From an uncultured Bacilli bacterium (GTDB lineage Bacteria; Bacillota_I; Bacilli_A; RF39; UBA660), in the NCBI GenBank assembly GCA_934131175.1, contig CAKOZD010000005.1, positions 32,859 through 96,858 on the forward strand: a stretch of DNA of 64,000 bases, read 5' to 3'. Positions 10,034 through 18,726 of the stretch are shown piece after piece. The notes beneath the pieces are model-generated. The model saw only the letters and a list, made by a program, of their open reading frames with translations. It did not search any database and was not told the DNA's origin. The translations under genes were made by a program, and so were the position numbers. Position 1 is the first letter of the stretch, and every line of letters starts with the position of its first letter.

Positions 10034-10058
10034 ATTTTATAAAAACAACAAAATTATT

Positions 10059-10084
10059 AAAAGAAAGGGATACTTTCTTTTTTT
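10059..10084 (+). terminator. Rho-independent terminator
   Basis: 9-bp stem AAAAGAAAG / CTTTCTTTT, loop GGATA, with a T run on the 3' side. Confidence 0.8.
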
Positions 10085-10150
10085 ATTTGATATTTTTCTA
10101 ATATAATAGTAAACTATAATATAGTTAAAGTAGGTTATGGAGGGATTATT

Positions 10151-11899
10151 ATGATGCCTATAAAAGATTTCTTTACAAAATTGTTTAAGAAAACTGATAA
10201 AGATAAACCTTGGCTTGAATACTATTCAAGAGAAGAGAAAAGTATTAAATTTACTGATAAATCAATTTATGATTTTATGATTGATAGTGTTGGTGGAGAT
10301 AGAGATTTTATTGCACTAAATTATTTTGGTAATAGATTTAGTTATAATGAATTCTTTTCAAATATAGATTTATGTGCAAGAAGTCTTAGAGAGTATGGTG
10401 TACGTCCTGGAGATATTGTGACTATATGTTGTCCTAATATGCCAGAAGCAATTTATGCTTTTTATGCATGTAATAAAATTGGAGCAATTGCTGATATGGT
10501 TCATCCTCTATCAAGTGATGATCAAATTGAAAATTATTTAAATAACTCTAAATCAAGAATTTTAATATTGGTTGATTTTGATTATGAAAAATTTTGCGAT
10601 GTTATTCCAAATACAAAAGTATATAAAACAATATTAGTTAGTCCTAAAGAGTCTATGCCTCTTGGACTTACTGTTGGATATACACTTACTAGAAGTCTTA
10701 CTATGAAAAGACCTAAAGTAGGAGATAGCAGATACATAACTTGGAAAGAATTTATGGCAAGAGGCCTTAGAAATCATGAAAACTATCATGCTAATATGAA
10801 AAAAGATGATCCTGCGGTTATACTTCATAGTGGAGGTACAACAGGTACACCTAAAGGAATAGTGCTATCAAATTATAATTTTAATGCTGAGTCACAACAA
10901 GCAGCAGTTAATGTAATTGATGTTAGACCAAAAGATAAGATAGTAACTATTCTTCCAATATTTCATGGTTTTGGTTTATGTGTTTGTGTTCACACTCCAA
11001 TTTGTTTGAGAGTTGAGACAATTTTAATGCCTGAATATGACGGTAATAGATTCTACAAGATTTGGAAGAATGATAAACCTCATGTAATACTTGGAGTTCC
11101 AACTCTTTGGGAGGGAATGATGAGTAATAAGAAGTTTAATGATATTGATATGAGCCAATTAAAATACATTATTTCTGGAGGGGATTATTTAACTATTTCT
11201 CAAGAAGAAAGAATAAATGAATTTTTACATAAACATGGTGCTCATATAAATATTGGTAAGGGTTATGGTATGACTGAGTCAGTTGCTGCTACTTGTTATA
11301 CATTCCCAGGTACAAATGAGGCTGGAAGTATTGGTATTCCAATGGTTGGTAATACTTATAAGATATGTGATCCTGAGACTCATGAAGAGCTACCAATTGG
11401 TGAAGAAGGAGAAATCTGTGTTAATGGTCCAACTGTTATGCTTGGATATTTAAATAATAAAGAAGAAACTAAAAAAGTATTAATAAAACATAAAGATGGT
11501 AAGAAATATTTACACACAGGAGATGTTGGGTATATTGCTCCTAATGGAATAGTTTTCTATACTCAAAGATTAAAGAGAATGATTATTGTTTCAGGATTTA
11601 ACGTATATCCAAGCCAAATAGAAGAAGTAATTGCAAAACATAATTTAGTAGATAAAGTATGTGTAATTGGAATACCACATAAATATAAGATGCATGTTCC
11701 AAAAGCATTTATAGTTTTAAAAAATGGTATAACACCAACTCCTAAAATAAAGAAAGAAATTGTAGATTTATGTAAGGATAGCTTATCAGTTTATTCACTT
11801 CCAAAATATTATGAATTTAGAGAAGAATTACCAAAGACACTATATGGTAAAATTAATTATAAGGAATTAGAAAAAGAGGAAGAAAATAAGGAAAAGTAA
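10151..11899 (+). CDS. AMP-binding acyl-CoA synthetase-like enzyme (ANL superfamily)
   Basis: A 582-residue member of the adenylate-forming family, which activates a carboxylate with ATP and usually transfers it to CoA or a carrier thiol. Visible core motifs are the phosphate loop LHSGGTTGTPKGIVLSN (about residues 225-240), GYGMTES, the ribose-binding aspartate in YLHTGDVGYI, the hinge around RLKRMIIVSGFNVYP, and the C-terminal lysine region PKTLYGKINYKEL. No transmembrane segment is obvious. The substrate (medium- or long-chain fatty acid or another acid) cannot be assigned from sequence alone. The RBS GGAGG lies 8 bases before ATG 10151; a second ATG follows at 10154. There is no fatty-acid metabolism gene nearby, so context does not help. 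Confidence 0.85.
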   Translation: MMPIKDFFTKLFKKTDKDKPWLEYYSREEKSIKFTDKSIYDFMIDSVGGDRDFIALNYFGNRFSYNEFFSNIDLCARSLREYGVRPGDIVTICCPNMPEAIYAFYACNKIGAIADMVHPLSSDDQIENYLNNSKSRILILVDFDYEKFCDVIPNTKVYKTILVSPKESMPLGLTVGYTLTRSLTMKRPKVGDSRYITWKEFMARGLRNHENYHANMKKDDPAVILHSGGTTGTPKGIVLSNYNFNAESQQAAVNVIDVRPKDKIVTILPIFHGFGLCVCVHTPICLRVETILMPEYDGNRFYKIWKNDKPHVILGVPTLWEGMMSNKKFNDIDMSQLKYIISGGDYLTISQEERINEFLHKHGAHINIGKGYGMTESVAATCYTFPGTNEAGSIGIPMVGNTYKICDPETHEELPIGEEGEICVNGPTVMLGYLNNKEETKKVLIKHKDGKKYLHTGDVGYIAPNGIVFYTQRLKRMIIVSGFNVYPSQIEEVIAKHNLVDKVCVIGIPHKYKMHVPKAFIVLKNGITPTPKIKKEIVDLCKDSLSVYSLPKYYEFREELPKTLYGKINYKELEKEEENKEK

Positions 11900-11910
11900 T
11901 CCTCTTTTTT
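11871..11910 (+). terminator. Rho-independent terminator overlapping the 3' end of the AMP-binding gene
   Basis: 10-bp stem AAAAAGAGGA / TCCTCTTTTT with a 19-base loop. The left arm lies inside the coding sequence and the T run follows the stop. Confidence 0.6.
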
Positions 11911-11919
11911 CTATAATGT

Positions 11920-12432
11920 ATGAAAACACTTATAATTGGAAATTTAGGAAGTGGAAAAACAACTCTTGCAGAAAAGATAAGTAAAATGTATGAAATACCT
12001 TTCTTCTCAATAGATAATATTGTTCATGATGATACAAGAGGAGTTAAAAGAAATAATCAGGAACAAATAGATATTATAAATAAAATAAATAGAGAAAATA
12101 AAGATTACATAATAGAAGGTGTTTTAAGAGAAAACTTAGAGTTTTTATGTAATTTAGTTGATACTATAATAATTCTTGATATAGATAAAAAGATATTAAA
12201 GAAAAGAATAAAGAAGAGATATTTAAAGCAAAAGATGGGCCTTGATAAAGTAACTTATGTAGTTAATAAGGATATGCTTAATAAGATGTATGGTTGGATG
12301 GAGTGTTATGATTATGAGAGAATGAATAAACTTCATATGAAATATTTTAGAAAAGTTATTTTACTTAAAAGTGATTTAGAAATAAAAAAATATTTGCTGG
12401 CATTAGAGAAGAATTATTTTAATTATTATTAG
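11920..12432 (+). CDS. Small P-loop kinase-like protein (FlaR / topology-modulation type)
   Basis: A 170-residue P-loop NTPase of the adenylate-kinase-like group often annotated as a DNA topology modulation (FlaR-like) protein. The Walker A motif is GNLGSGKTT at residues 7-15, followed by PFFSIDNIVHD and a lid-like basic segment KKRIKKRYLKQK. The phosphoryl acceptor is unknown. ATG 11920 is the first possible start because an in-frame stop lies two codons upstream. No Shine-Dalgarno sequence precedes it, and TATAAT lies directly before the ATG (11912-11917). It may be poorly translated, leaderless, or coupled to the gene before it. The ASCH gene follows after 11 bases. Confidence 0.7.
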   Translation: MKTLIIGNLGSGKTTLAEKISKMYEIPFFSIDNIVHDDTRGVKRNNQEQIDIINKINRENKDYIIEGVLRENLEFLCNLVDTIIILDIDKKILKKRIKKRYLKQKMGLDKVTYVVNKDMLNKMYGWMECYDYERMNKLHMKYFRKVILLKSDLEIKKYLLALEKNYFNYY

Positions 12433-12443
12433 GAGTTGAGTTT

Positions 12444-12839
12444 ATGAAAGTACTTAGTATTAAAGAGCCTTATGCTACTTTGATTTGTAATGGTAAAAAG
12501 TTAATTGAAACACGTAGTTGGAAAACTAATTATAGAGGTGAATTATATATTCATGCTTCACTAAGTAAGATTACAAAGGATGTATTAAATAATGAAGAAG
12601 TTATGAAAGTATTAGATGATGACTCATTAAATTATGGAATGATTATTTGTAAATGTCGTTTAGTTGATTGTGTTTATATGGATGAGGAGTTTTTAAATAG
12701 TATTAAAGAAAATCATCAAGAATATGTATGTGGGTATTATTCTCTTGGAAGATATGCTTGGATACTTGAAGATGTTGTTCCACTTGAGTGTAAAATTCCT
12801 GCTAAGGGGAAATTAAATATATGGGAGTTTAATTTATAA
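12444..12839 (+). CDS. ASCH domain protein
   Basis: A 131-residue protein made of a single ASCH domain, a PUA-like beta-barrel thought to bind RNA or modified nucleosides; some bacterial members hydrolyse N4-acetylcytidine. The start MKVLSIKEPYATLICNGKKL and the internal ETRSWKTNYRGELYIHAS segment are diagnostic of the fold. The RBS TAGGAG is well placed. It probably shares a transcript with the P-loop kinase gene just upstream. Its last bases overlap the convergent ZIP transporter gene by six nucleotides, and no terminator separates the two. The molecular target is not known. Confidence 0.8.
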   Translation: MKVLSIKEPYATLICNGKKLIETRSWKTNYRGELYIHASLSKITKDVLNNEEVMKVLDDDSLNYGMIICKCRLVDCVYMDEEFLNSIKENHQEYVCGYYSLGRYAWILEDVVPLECKIPAKGKLNIWEFNL

Positions 12840-13553
12840 TTTAAAATAAAATATGCATAGTAACATTATAATGGAACCAATTATTATTCCTTGTAATGTT
12901 ATTTTTTTGTTGTTATAAGTAAGAGATTCTTTTATTAATTCACCAAATGATATTTGTAACATTATACCTGCAGTTATTGCGTAAAGTATTCCTAAGTGTG
13001 ATCTTCCAATTATGTTTTTGAAAAATATAAGAGATAGTAATCCACCAAATAGCTCCGATACAGCAGAGATTGAGGTTAGAAAAAATGCTTTTTTTCTGCT
13101 ATTTGTTGCATGAAATATTGGTACAGCAATTGATATGCCTTCTGGTATGTTATGAAGAGCAATACCAAGAGATAGGGTTATTCCTAATTTAAAGTTATTG
13201 TTAGATGAAATAAAAGTAATAATTCCTTCTGGGATGTTATGAAGTATTAAAGCAATTAATGAAGTTATACCTACTTTGTAGAGAGTATTATTTGTTTTTT
13301 TACTTATTAGTTTATCAATTATAATAGAAATTATTATACCTAGATTTATAAATATTAATACTAGTAGTATATTTTTGATGGACGAATAGGACTCTATTAG
13401 AAGTGAAAAAATAGATAAAGTTATCATAGTACCAGCAGAAAAAGATAGAGAAAAGTTAATTATTTTATTTTTATATTTATCACTAATAAATGTTGGAATT
13501 ATACCGAGCATGGTAGATAATCCTGAAATTGTTGTTATTAATAATGGTATCAT
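12834..13553 (-). CDS. ZIP family divalent metal transporter
   Basis: A 239-residue membrane protein with about eight helices. It carries the paired ZIP signatures LHNIPEGIITFISS and ALHNIPEGISIAVPI; the histidine and glutamate residues of these helices form the binuclear metal site in ZIP transporters such as ZupT. It therefore probably imports Zn2+, Fe2+ or Mn2+; the metal cannot be chosen from the sequence. It is one of only two - strand genes left of the terminus. It is divergent from queH and overlaps the convergent ASCH gene by six bases. No strong Shine-Dalgarno is seen before ATG 13553. Confidence 0.85.
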   Translation of the reverse strand: MIPLLITTISGLSTMLGIIPTFISDKYKNKIINFSLSFSAGTMITLSIFSLLIESYSSIKNILLVLIFINLGIIISIIIDKLISKKTNNTLYKVGITSLIALILHNIPEGIITFISSNNNFKLGITLSLGIALHNIPEGISIAVPIFHATNSRKKAFFLTSISAVSELFGGLLSLIFFKNIIGRSHLGILYAITAGIMLQISFGELIKESLTYNNKKITLQGIIIGSIIMLLCIFYFKL

Positions 13554-13584
13554 GGTATATTTTATTTAAAAAGTTATTAATTTA

Positions 13585-13593
13585 TGATATAAT
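13585..13593 (+). promoter_or_regulatory. Extended -10 promoter element for queH
   Basis: TGATATAAT 24 bases ahead of the queH start, in the short divergent spacer with the ZIP gene. Confidence 0.5.
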
Positions 13594-13617
13594 TTAGGGC
13601 GAAAGTGAAGTGGTATT

Positions 13618-14244
13618 ATGAATTATGATTTAGAAATGTCTAAGCAAATGAGTAATTTAAAAGAGGGAGATAGTTTATTATTACATGCTTGTTGTGCACC
13701 TTGTTCATCAGCTGTTTTAGAGCGTTTAGGAAACTTTTTTAATATTACGATTTTTTATTATAATCCAAATATTACTGATAAGATGGAATACCAAAAAAGA
13801 GTTGATGAAATAAAGAAGTTTATTAGTGAATTTAAGACAAAATATCCGATTTCTTTAATTGAAGGAAAATATGATCCAGAAAGTTTTTTTGATATTGCTC
13901 GTGGTCTTGAGAATGAACCAGAACGTGGAAAAAGATGTTATTTGTGTTATGAATTAAGACTTAGAGAAACTGCAAGAGTTGCTAGTAGTCATGGTTTTCA
14001 TAATTTTTGTACAACACTTACCCTTTCTCCTTATAAGAATAGTAAATGGTTAAACGAAATTGGAGAAAGGCTTGATAGTGAGTTTAGTGCTAATTATTTA
14101 TATAGTGATTTTAAGAAGAAAAATGGTTATAAAAGAAGTATAGAATTATCTAATATTTATGATCTTTATAGGCAAGATTATTGTGGATGCATTTATTCAC
14201 TTAGAGATAAAATTAAAAAAGATGAATATAATAATGTAAAGTAG
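13618..14244 (+). CDS. queH: Epoxyqueuosine reductase QueH
   Basis: A 208-residue member of the QueH (formerly DUF208) family, the cobalamin-independent enzyme that reduces epoxyqueuosine to queuosine in tRNA. Family hallmarks are all present: HACCAPC near residue 23-29, the GKRCYLCYELRLRETA segment, CTTLTLSPYKNSKWLNEIG, and the C-terminal QDYCGCIYSL. The cysteines are expected to bind the Fe-S cluster and iron site. The length is normal. No other queuosine genes are nearby, so the organism may salvage precursor or encode the rest elsewhere. The start is ATG 13618 with a weak GTGAAGTGG ribosome site. Confidence 0.9.
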   Translation: MNYDLEMSKQMSNLKEGDSLLLHACCAPCSSAVLERLGNFFNITIFYYNPNITDKMEYQKRVDEIKKFISEFKTKYPISLIEGKYDPESFFDIARGLENEPERGKRCYLCYELRLRETARVASSHGFHNFCTTLTLSPYKNSKWLNEIGERLDSEFSANYLYSDFKKKNGYKRSIELSNIYDLYRQDYCGCIYSLRDKIKKDEYNNVK

Positions 14245-14309
14245 GGGAGGTTTCCTTTACTTGATTGGGTTATATGTATTATAATTTGTATTAAAGGGAA
14301 GTGATTAAA

Positions 14310-15644
14310 TTGAAGTATTATTGTATAGGTATTAAGGGTACAGGTATGTCAACTCTTGCACAAATATTGTTTGATTTAGGAAATGATGTTTCTGGGTATG
14401 ATGATGCACAAGCATATAAGTTTACACAAAAAGGTTTAGAAGAACGTGGTATTGAGATATTTTATGATCATGAACATCCAATTGATAGTGATACTATTGT
14501 TACTTATAGTGTTGCCTTTAGTGAAGACCATCCAGAACTTGTTAGAGTTAGAAATTTAGGATTAAAAGTAAAAAAATATAATGAGTTAATGGGTGACGTT
14601 ATTAATATGTTTAAGACTATTGGTGTTTCAGGAACTCATGGTAAAACAACAACTAGTTCTATTGTTAAACATATATTAGAAGAAAGTGTTGGTTGCAATT
14701 ACTTTATAGGAGCAGGAGATGGTTATGCATCACTTGATAATGATTATTTTGTAGTTGAAAGTGATGAATTTAATAGACATTTTACGGCATATCATCCAAC
14801 TTATGCTATTATTACAAATATTGAAAGAGAACATATGGAGTGTTATAAAGATATAGATGATATTAGAAATACTTTTGAAATATTTGCTAATAATACATCT
14901 AAGTTTATTGTAGCAAATGGTGATAATGCAGAAGTACGTAAAATAAATTATAAACCAAAAGTTATGTTTTATGGATTTGGATTTAATAATGATGCAGTAA
15001 TTAAAAATATGAAGTTAGACTCAGATGCATCTCGTTTTGATTTATATATTAAAGAAGAATTATATGGAAGTTTTGAAGTACCACTATTTGGAAAACATAT
15101 GGTAAGTGATGCAGTTGCTGCTATTCTTATATGTCGTCATATTGGAATAGAAAAAGAAGTTATTTATAATGCTTTAAAAACTTTTAAAAATGCTAAGAGA
15201 AGATTTGCTATTTCAAGAGTTGGAAGAACAATTATTGTAGATGACTATGCACATCATCCAACAGAAATTAAAAGTACATTAGAAGCGGTTCGTCAAAGAT
15301 TTCCTGATAAAAGAATTGTTGTTGTGTTTAAACCAAATACATATTCTAGAACACTTGACTTTAAAGATGACTTTATTGATGCTTTAAATGTTGCTGATAA
15401 GGCATTCTTAACAGAAATAGATTGTAATAGAGAAAAACAAGAAGACTATCCAGGAGTAAGTTCTCAAATTATAATTGATGGATTAAGAGATGGTGAATTA
15501 ATTTCAGAAGAGACAATTGATAAATTAGTTCCAGAACTTGATTCAGTAATTTGCTTTATGAGTTGTGCATATATTGATGGATTAGTTAGAGCTTTAGGAG
15601 AATTAGAAGACAAGATTTCACAAGAAGAGAAAGAAGAAATGTAA
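14310..15644 (+). CDS. murC: UDP-N-acetylmuramate--L-alanine ligase MurC
   Basis: Cytoplasmic Mur ligase that adds L-alanine to UDP-MurNAc in peptidoglycan precursor synthesis. Visible are the N-terminal Rossmann motif CIGIKGTGMS, the ATP loop GVSGTHGKTTT, the central ESDEFNRHFTAYHPTYAIIT segment, and the C-terminal DDYAHHPTEI motif typical of MurC. Length (444 residues) is close to the norm. I place the start at TTG 14310 (MKYYCIGIKG). GTG 14301 lies inside the ribosome site AAGGGAAGTGAT, whereas TTG 14310 is correctly spaced. The gene ends in its own terminator. It stands apart from other cell-wall genes. Confidence 0.93.
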   Translation: MKYYCIGIKGTGMSTLAQILFDLGNDVSGYDDAQAYKFTQKGLEERGIEIFYDHEHPIDSDTIVTYSVAFSEDHPELVRVRNLGLKVKKYNELMGDVINMFKTIGVSGTHGKTTTSSIVKHILEESVGCNYFIGAGDGYASLDNDYFVVESDEFNRHFTAYHPTYAIITNIEREHMECYKDIDDIRNTFEIFANNTSKFIVANGDNAEVRKINYKPKVMFYGFGFNNDAVIKNMKLDSDASRFDLYIKEELYGSFEVPLFGKHMVSDAVAAILICRHIGIEKEVIYNALKTFKNAKRRFAISRVGRTIIVDDYAHHPTEIKSTLEAVRQRFPDKRIVVVFKPNTYSRTLDFKDDFIDALNVADKAFLTEIDCNREKQEDYPGVSSQIIIDGLRDGELISEETIDKLVPELDSVICFMSCAYIDGLVRALGELEDKISQEEKEEM

Positions 15645-15662
15645 AAAATATCTTCTTTTTTT
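15631..15662 (+). terminator. Rho-independent terminator after murC
   Basis: AAGAAGA / TCTTCTT stem with a 13-base loop containing the stop codon, followed by a T run. Confidence 0.6.
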
Positions 15663-15672
15663 ATAAAAAATA

Positions 15673-15701
15673 TTGTCAAAATATTTTATTAATGATACAA
15701 T
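15673..15701 (+). promoter_or_regulatory. Sigma-A-type promoter of the tRNA gene
   Basis: TTGTCA, 17-base spacer, TACAAT; a TG one base before the -10 makes it an extended -10 as well. It sits 24 bases before the tRNA. Confidence 0.75.
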
Positions 15702-15724
15702 TAATTTGCTTTTGATAGTGAAAT

Positions 15725-15801
15725 GGCCTGTTGGTGAAGTGGCTTAACACACTGCCCTCTCAAGGCAGCATTCACGGATTCGAATTCCGTACAGGCTACC
15801 A
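15725..15801 (+). tRNA. tRNA-Glu (anticodon CTC)
   Basis: A full cloverleaf can be drawn. The acceptor stem is GGCCTGT / ACAGGCT (with one G-U pair), the anticodon stem CTGCC / GGCAG holds loop CTCTCAA, and the T arm is ACGGA-TTCGAAT-TCCGT, followed by A and encoded CCA. Reading position 34-36 gives CTC, which decodes GAG (Glu). The body closely resembles Bacillus tRNA-Glu. Because CTC cannot read GAA, the usual Glu codon in so AT-rich a genome, another tRNA-Glu must exist elsewhere. It has its own promoter and terminator. Confidence 0.93.
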
Positions 15802-15813
15802 AATAAGTAAGTT

Positions 15814-15835
15814 AAGTCCCTAAGGGACTTTTTTT
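15814..15835 (+). terminator. Rho-independent terminator of the tRNA gene
   Basis: 7-bp stem AAGTCCC / GGGACTT, loop TAA, then a T run. Confidence 0.9.
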
Positions 15836-15849
15836 GTAGGAGAATATCT

Positions 15850-16599
15850 ATGTTATATAAAATATGTTTTTACTTTTTAGTATTTATTATTTATTCTTTT
15901 TTAGGATGGAGTATGGAAGTAATTGGTAAATTAATTGAAAAACATAAATTTATCAATAGAGGGTTTTTAATTGGCCCACTATGTCCAATATATGGATTTG
16001 GTTGTATAATTATTTATTTTTTACTTAATAGATATAGTAATAATGTATTTATTTTATTCGTAGCTTCTATATTTGTTTGTTCTGTTTTAGAGTATTTTAC
16101 AAGTTATTTTATGGAGAAAATATTTAAAACAAGATGGTGGGATTATACAAGACGTAAGTTTAATCTTAATGGTAGAATTTGTTTAGAGACAATGATTCCA
16201 TTTGGTATACTTGGATGTGTAATGATACTTGTTCTTAATCCTATTGTGTTTAGTTTTTTAAAACTATTCAGTAAAGATATATTAATTATAATTAGTATTA
16301 TTATATTTATAATTTTAATAGTCGATTATGTAGTGTCTACTTGTATAATATTTAATTTTAGAAATACAATTAGTAATTTTGAAAAAGATGCGACTGAGGA
16401 GATAACTAAAAAAGTAAAAGAAGTATTCATGAAGAAAGGATATTTCTCAAGACGTCTTATTAAGGCTTTCCCTACAATGATTGGAACTAAAGAAAGACTT
16501 GTTGTTTTAATGAATAAAGTTAGTGGAGAAATAAAGAATTTAGAAGAGAAAAGTAGAAAAAAATTAGATGATGTTACTAAGAAAATAAATATAAAATAG
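15850..16599 (+). CDS. Putative ABC-transporter type IV membrane protein (PF06541-like)
   Basis: A 249-residue integral membrane protein with about five helices. The N-terminal pattern SFLGWSMEVIGKLIEKHKFINRGFLIGPLCPIYGFG and the later YFTSYFMEKIFKTRWWDY match the family annotated as putative ABC transporter permease (CmpB-like). The true function of this family is unproven. The C-terminal ~75 residues are basic and likely coiled-coil, facing the cytoplasm. RBS TAGGAG lies before ATG 15850. A small acidic protein gene follows 10 bases later in the same transcript, which then ends in a terminator. Confidence 0.75.
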   Translation: MLYKICFYFLVFIIYSFLGWSMEVIGKLIEKHKFINRGFLIGPLCPIYGFGCIIIYFLLNRYSNNVFILFVASIFVCSVLEYFTSYFMEKIFKTRWWDYTRRKFNLNGRICLETMIPFGILGCVMILVLNPIVFSFLKLFSKDILIIISIIIFIILIVDYVVSTCIIFNFRNTISNFEKDATEEITKKVKEVFMKKGYFSRRLIKAFPTMIGTKERLVVLMNKVSGEIKNLEEKSRKKLDDVTKKINIK

Positions 16600-16609
16600 G
16601 AGAATAATT

Positions 16610-16867
16610 ATGAGAGATGATATTGAAGATTTAATTAATGAAAGATTAGAAGAGCTTGATGACATAGATATAGTTGATAGTGATAATGTTAATGAAATGA
16701 TTAGTTCTAAAGCAAATGAACAAAATAATAAAATAAAGGTTAGTAGAAAAAAACAAGAACTTATAAAAATTCTTGATAAATTTAAAAAGATTAATCCTAA
16801 TATATCTTATGATGATGGTATGGATGTTAAAGAACTTGAACGTATTATTAGTGAAATAAATATTTAA
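16610..16867 (+). CDS. Small acidic protein of unknown function
   Basis: An 85-residue soluble protein. The first half is very acidic (DDIEDLINERLEELDDIDIVDSD); a basic stretch (KVSRKKQELIKIL) follows, then a short C-terminal helix. It has no recognisable domain, signal or membrane segment. RBS AGGAGAATAATT is good and the gene directly follows the membrane protein, so the two are co-expressed and may interact. I cannot assign a function. Confidence 0.65.
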   Translation: MRDDIEDLINERLEELDDIDIVDSDNVNEMISSKANEQNNKIKVSRKKQELIKILDKFKKINPNISYDDGMDVKELERIISEINI

Positions 16868-16886
16868 GAAGTGAAAACTTCTTTTT
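16866..16886 (+). terminator. Rho-independent terminator
   Basis: 7-bp stem AAGAAGT / ACTTCTT with GAAA tetraloop and a T run. Confidence 0.85.
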
Positions 16887-16943
16887 CTATTGAAAAAATA
16901 TTAAAAATATATTAAAATTTTTATTGTAAGATAGGTGAATTAT

Positions 16944-18068
16944 ATGAATAATAATGGGGTTAATAATATAAATAATGGGAATAATATTGGTGTTAGTGGA
17001 AATACTTCAAATACTACAGTAGTGCCAACTACGCAACCAACTTTAGGTACTACTAATCAAATGAGTTATGGTGCTAATGTTAAAATTGCACCTCCAGTAA
17101 TAAATGGACAAGGTGCTACTACGACTAATACTGTTGTCAATACAACTTCAACTGTTTCTAGTCCTAGTCCTACGCCTAGTGTTACACCAACGGTGCTTTC
17201 TATGCCACAAACGCAATCGAATCAGACGTCTCAAGCAAATAATAGTACAACACCAAATGGCAATGATACACCAGTTATTACTGCTGTTATAGAGCCAGAG
17301 TCAAAAGAGGCACCAAATGTACAATTTATTACAAAAAAATCTAAAGTAACACCAGTACTATTTATGATAGTTTTAATTTTGATTGGTTATATTTTATACT
17401 CATCACTTAATAATAAATCGTTAGTTCAGAATTTAACTTATAATTGTACGCCAATTAGTTCTGCAAGTGATGAGAAAAAACTTGATTTAGATTCAACTCT
17501 TGTTAAAGACTTATATAGTAAAGTTTATACTAATGTTCGTGAAGATGTTGCTCAACCTGAATGGAATGATACAATGAAGTTATATCTTGCTTATAGACAG
17601 CTTACAGATGATAAAAAATATGATTCTAATTGTAATTTGTTTAATCAACAAGCAATGAACTCTTATACATGTGCTGTTAGTACTTCTTTTGTTCCTAAAG
17701 CATTTAAGCAAAGTGATTTGGAACTTGAATGGAAAAAATTATTTGGTGAGAAAACTCCTATTACTTTTAATAATATTAAATTAGATTATGATTGTATAGG
17801 TGGATATCAATATATAGCTGATAGAGAAGAATATGTACAAGGATATTGTGAATCTAATAAGGCTATATCAGTAAAAGCTACTAAGAAATTATTAGAAGCA
17901 ACAAGTAATGGTAATACAATTATTTTAAAAGAAGAAGTTAATTATTCTCAAGCAGGAAATGGAGATGTTCCTGAGTACTTAAAGAATGGAACTTACTATT
18001 ATACTTTTAGATTAGATATGAATTATAATTATGTTTTAGTTAGTAAGACATATCAATCTAAATATTAG
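16944..18068 (+). CDS. Single-pass membrane protein with Asn/Thr-rich N-terminus, unknown function
   Basis: About 374 residues. The first ~110 are low complexity, rich in Asn, Thr, Ser, Pro and Gln, presumably disordered and cytoplasmic. One strong membrane helix follows (PVLFMIVLILIGYILYSSL, about 133-151). A ~220-residue domain with several cysteines comes last, probably disulphide-linked outside the cell. I place the start at ATG 16944: the GTG at 16935 lies inside the RBS AGGTG (16933-16937), while ATG 16944 is six bases after it. The next gene begins 13 bases downstream. No family is recognised. Confidence 0.7.
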   Translation: MNNNGVNNINNGNNIGVSGNTSNTTVVPTTQPTLGTTNQMSYGANVKIAPPVINGQGATTTNTVVNTTSTVSSPSPTPSVTPTVLSMPQTQSNQTSQANNSTTPNGNDTPVITAVIEPESKEAPNVQFITKKSKVTPVLFMIVLILIGYILYSSLNNKSLVQNLTYNCTPISSASDEKKLDLDSTLVKDLYSKVYTNVREDVAQPEWNDTMKLYLAYRQLTDDKKYDSNCNLFNQQAMNSYTCAVSTSFVPKAFKQSDLELEWKKLFGEKTPITFNNIKLDYDCIGGYQYIADREEYVQGYCESNKAISVKATKKLLEATSNGNTIILKEEVNYSQAGNGDVPEYLKNGTYYYTFRLDMNYNYVLVSKTYQSKY

Positions 18069-18081
18069 AAAGGTGGTTAAT

Positions 18082-18606
18082 ATGGAAATTAAATGTGTTG
18101 TTACTGGTTTTCTTGATGAAAATTGTTATTTACTTATAAAAGATGGAAAGTGTTTAGTAGTAGATCCTGGAGATGACTTTCATAAGATAAAAGATGAAAT
18201 TGGTGATAATAAAGTTTTAGGAGTCCTTATTACACATTCTCATGCAGATCATATTGGTGCTTTAAGAAACTTTTTAACTAAAAGAAGTATTAAAATATTT
18301 AAGAAAAGCAATTTAGAAGAAAAAGAATATACTATAGGAGATTTTAAATTTAAGTGTATTTATACTCCTGGTCATTCAAAAGACTCAGTTACATTCTATT
18401 TTGAAGAGGAAAAGATAATGTTTATTGGAGACTTCATATTTAAAGAAAGCATTGGTAGATGTGATTTACCTGGTGGAAGTGAAGCTGAAATGAAGCAAAG
18501 TATAAAGAAAATACTAGAATATCCTGATGATATTAAGTTATATCCTGGACATTATCAAGATACTACTTTAGGTGATGAGAAACTTAATAATCCATTTTTA
18601 AATTAA
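18082..18606 (+). CDS. MBL-fold metallo-hydrolase (glyoxalase II-like)
   Basis: A 174-residue metallo-beta-lactamase-fold hydrolase. The metal-binding signature THSHADHIG is complete (H-x-H-x-D-H), with further ligands in TPGHSKDS, FIGDFIF and YPGHYQDT. The short length and the substrate-free core match the YqgX/YcbL glyoxalase II-like group, which often hydrolyses thioesters such as hydroxyacylglutathione or analogues; the real substrate is unknown. Start is ATG 18082 (MEIKCVVTGF). GTG 18073 is part of the RBS AAAGGTGG. It shares a transcript with the preceding membrane protein and ends in a terminator. Confidence 0.85.
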   Translation: MEIKCVVTGFLDENCYLLIKDGKCLVVDPGDDFHKIKDEIGDNKVLGVLITHSHADHIGALRNFLTKRSIKIFKKSNLEEKEYTIGDFKFKCIYTPGHSKDSVTFYFEEEKIMFIGDFIFKESIGRCDLPGGSEAEMKQSIKKILEYPDDIKLYPGHYQDTTLGDEKLNNPFLN

Positions 18607-18628
18607 ATTCGTTTCATACGAATTTTTT
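18605..18628 (+). terminator. Rho-independent terminator
   Basis: 8-bp stem AAATTCGT / ACGAATTT, loop TTCAT, then T run. Confidence 0.85.
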
Positions 18629-18726
18629 TGTTCTATTTGTAAACATTTAGTTGACACACCTAAAAAAGTTAATCTTTATTTTTATCAACTTTTGTGTTAT
18701 TATATTGAGCCAAGGAGTTGATGGGG

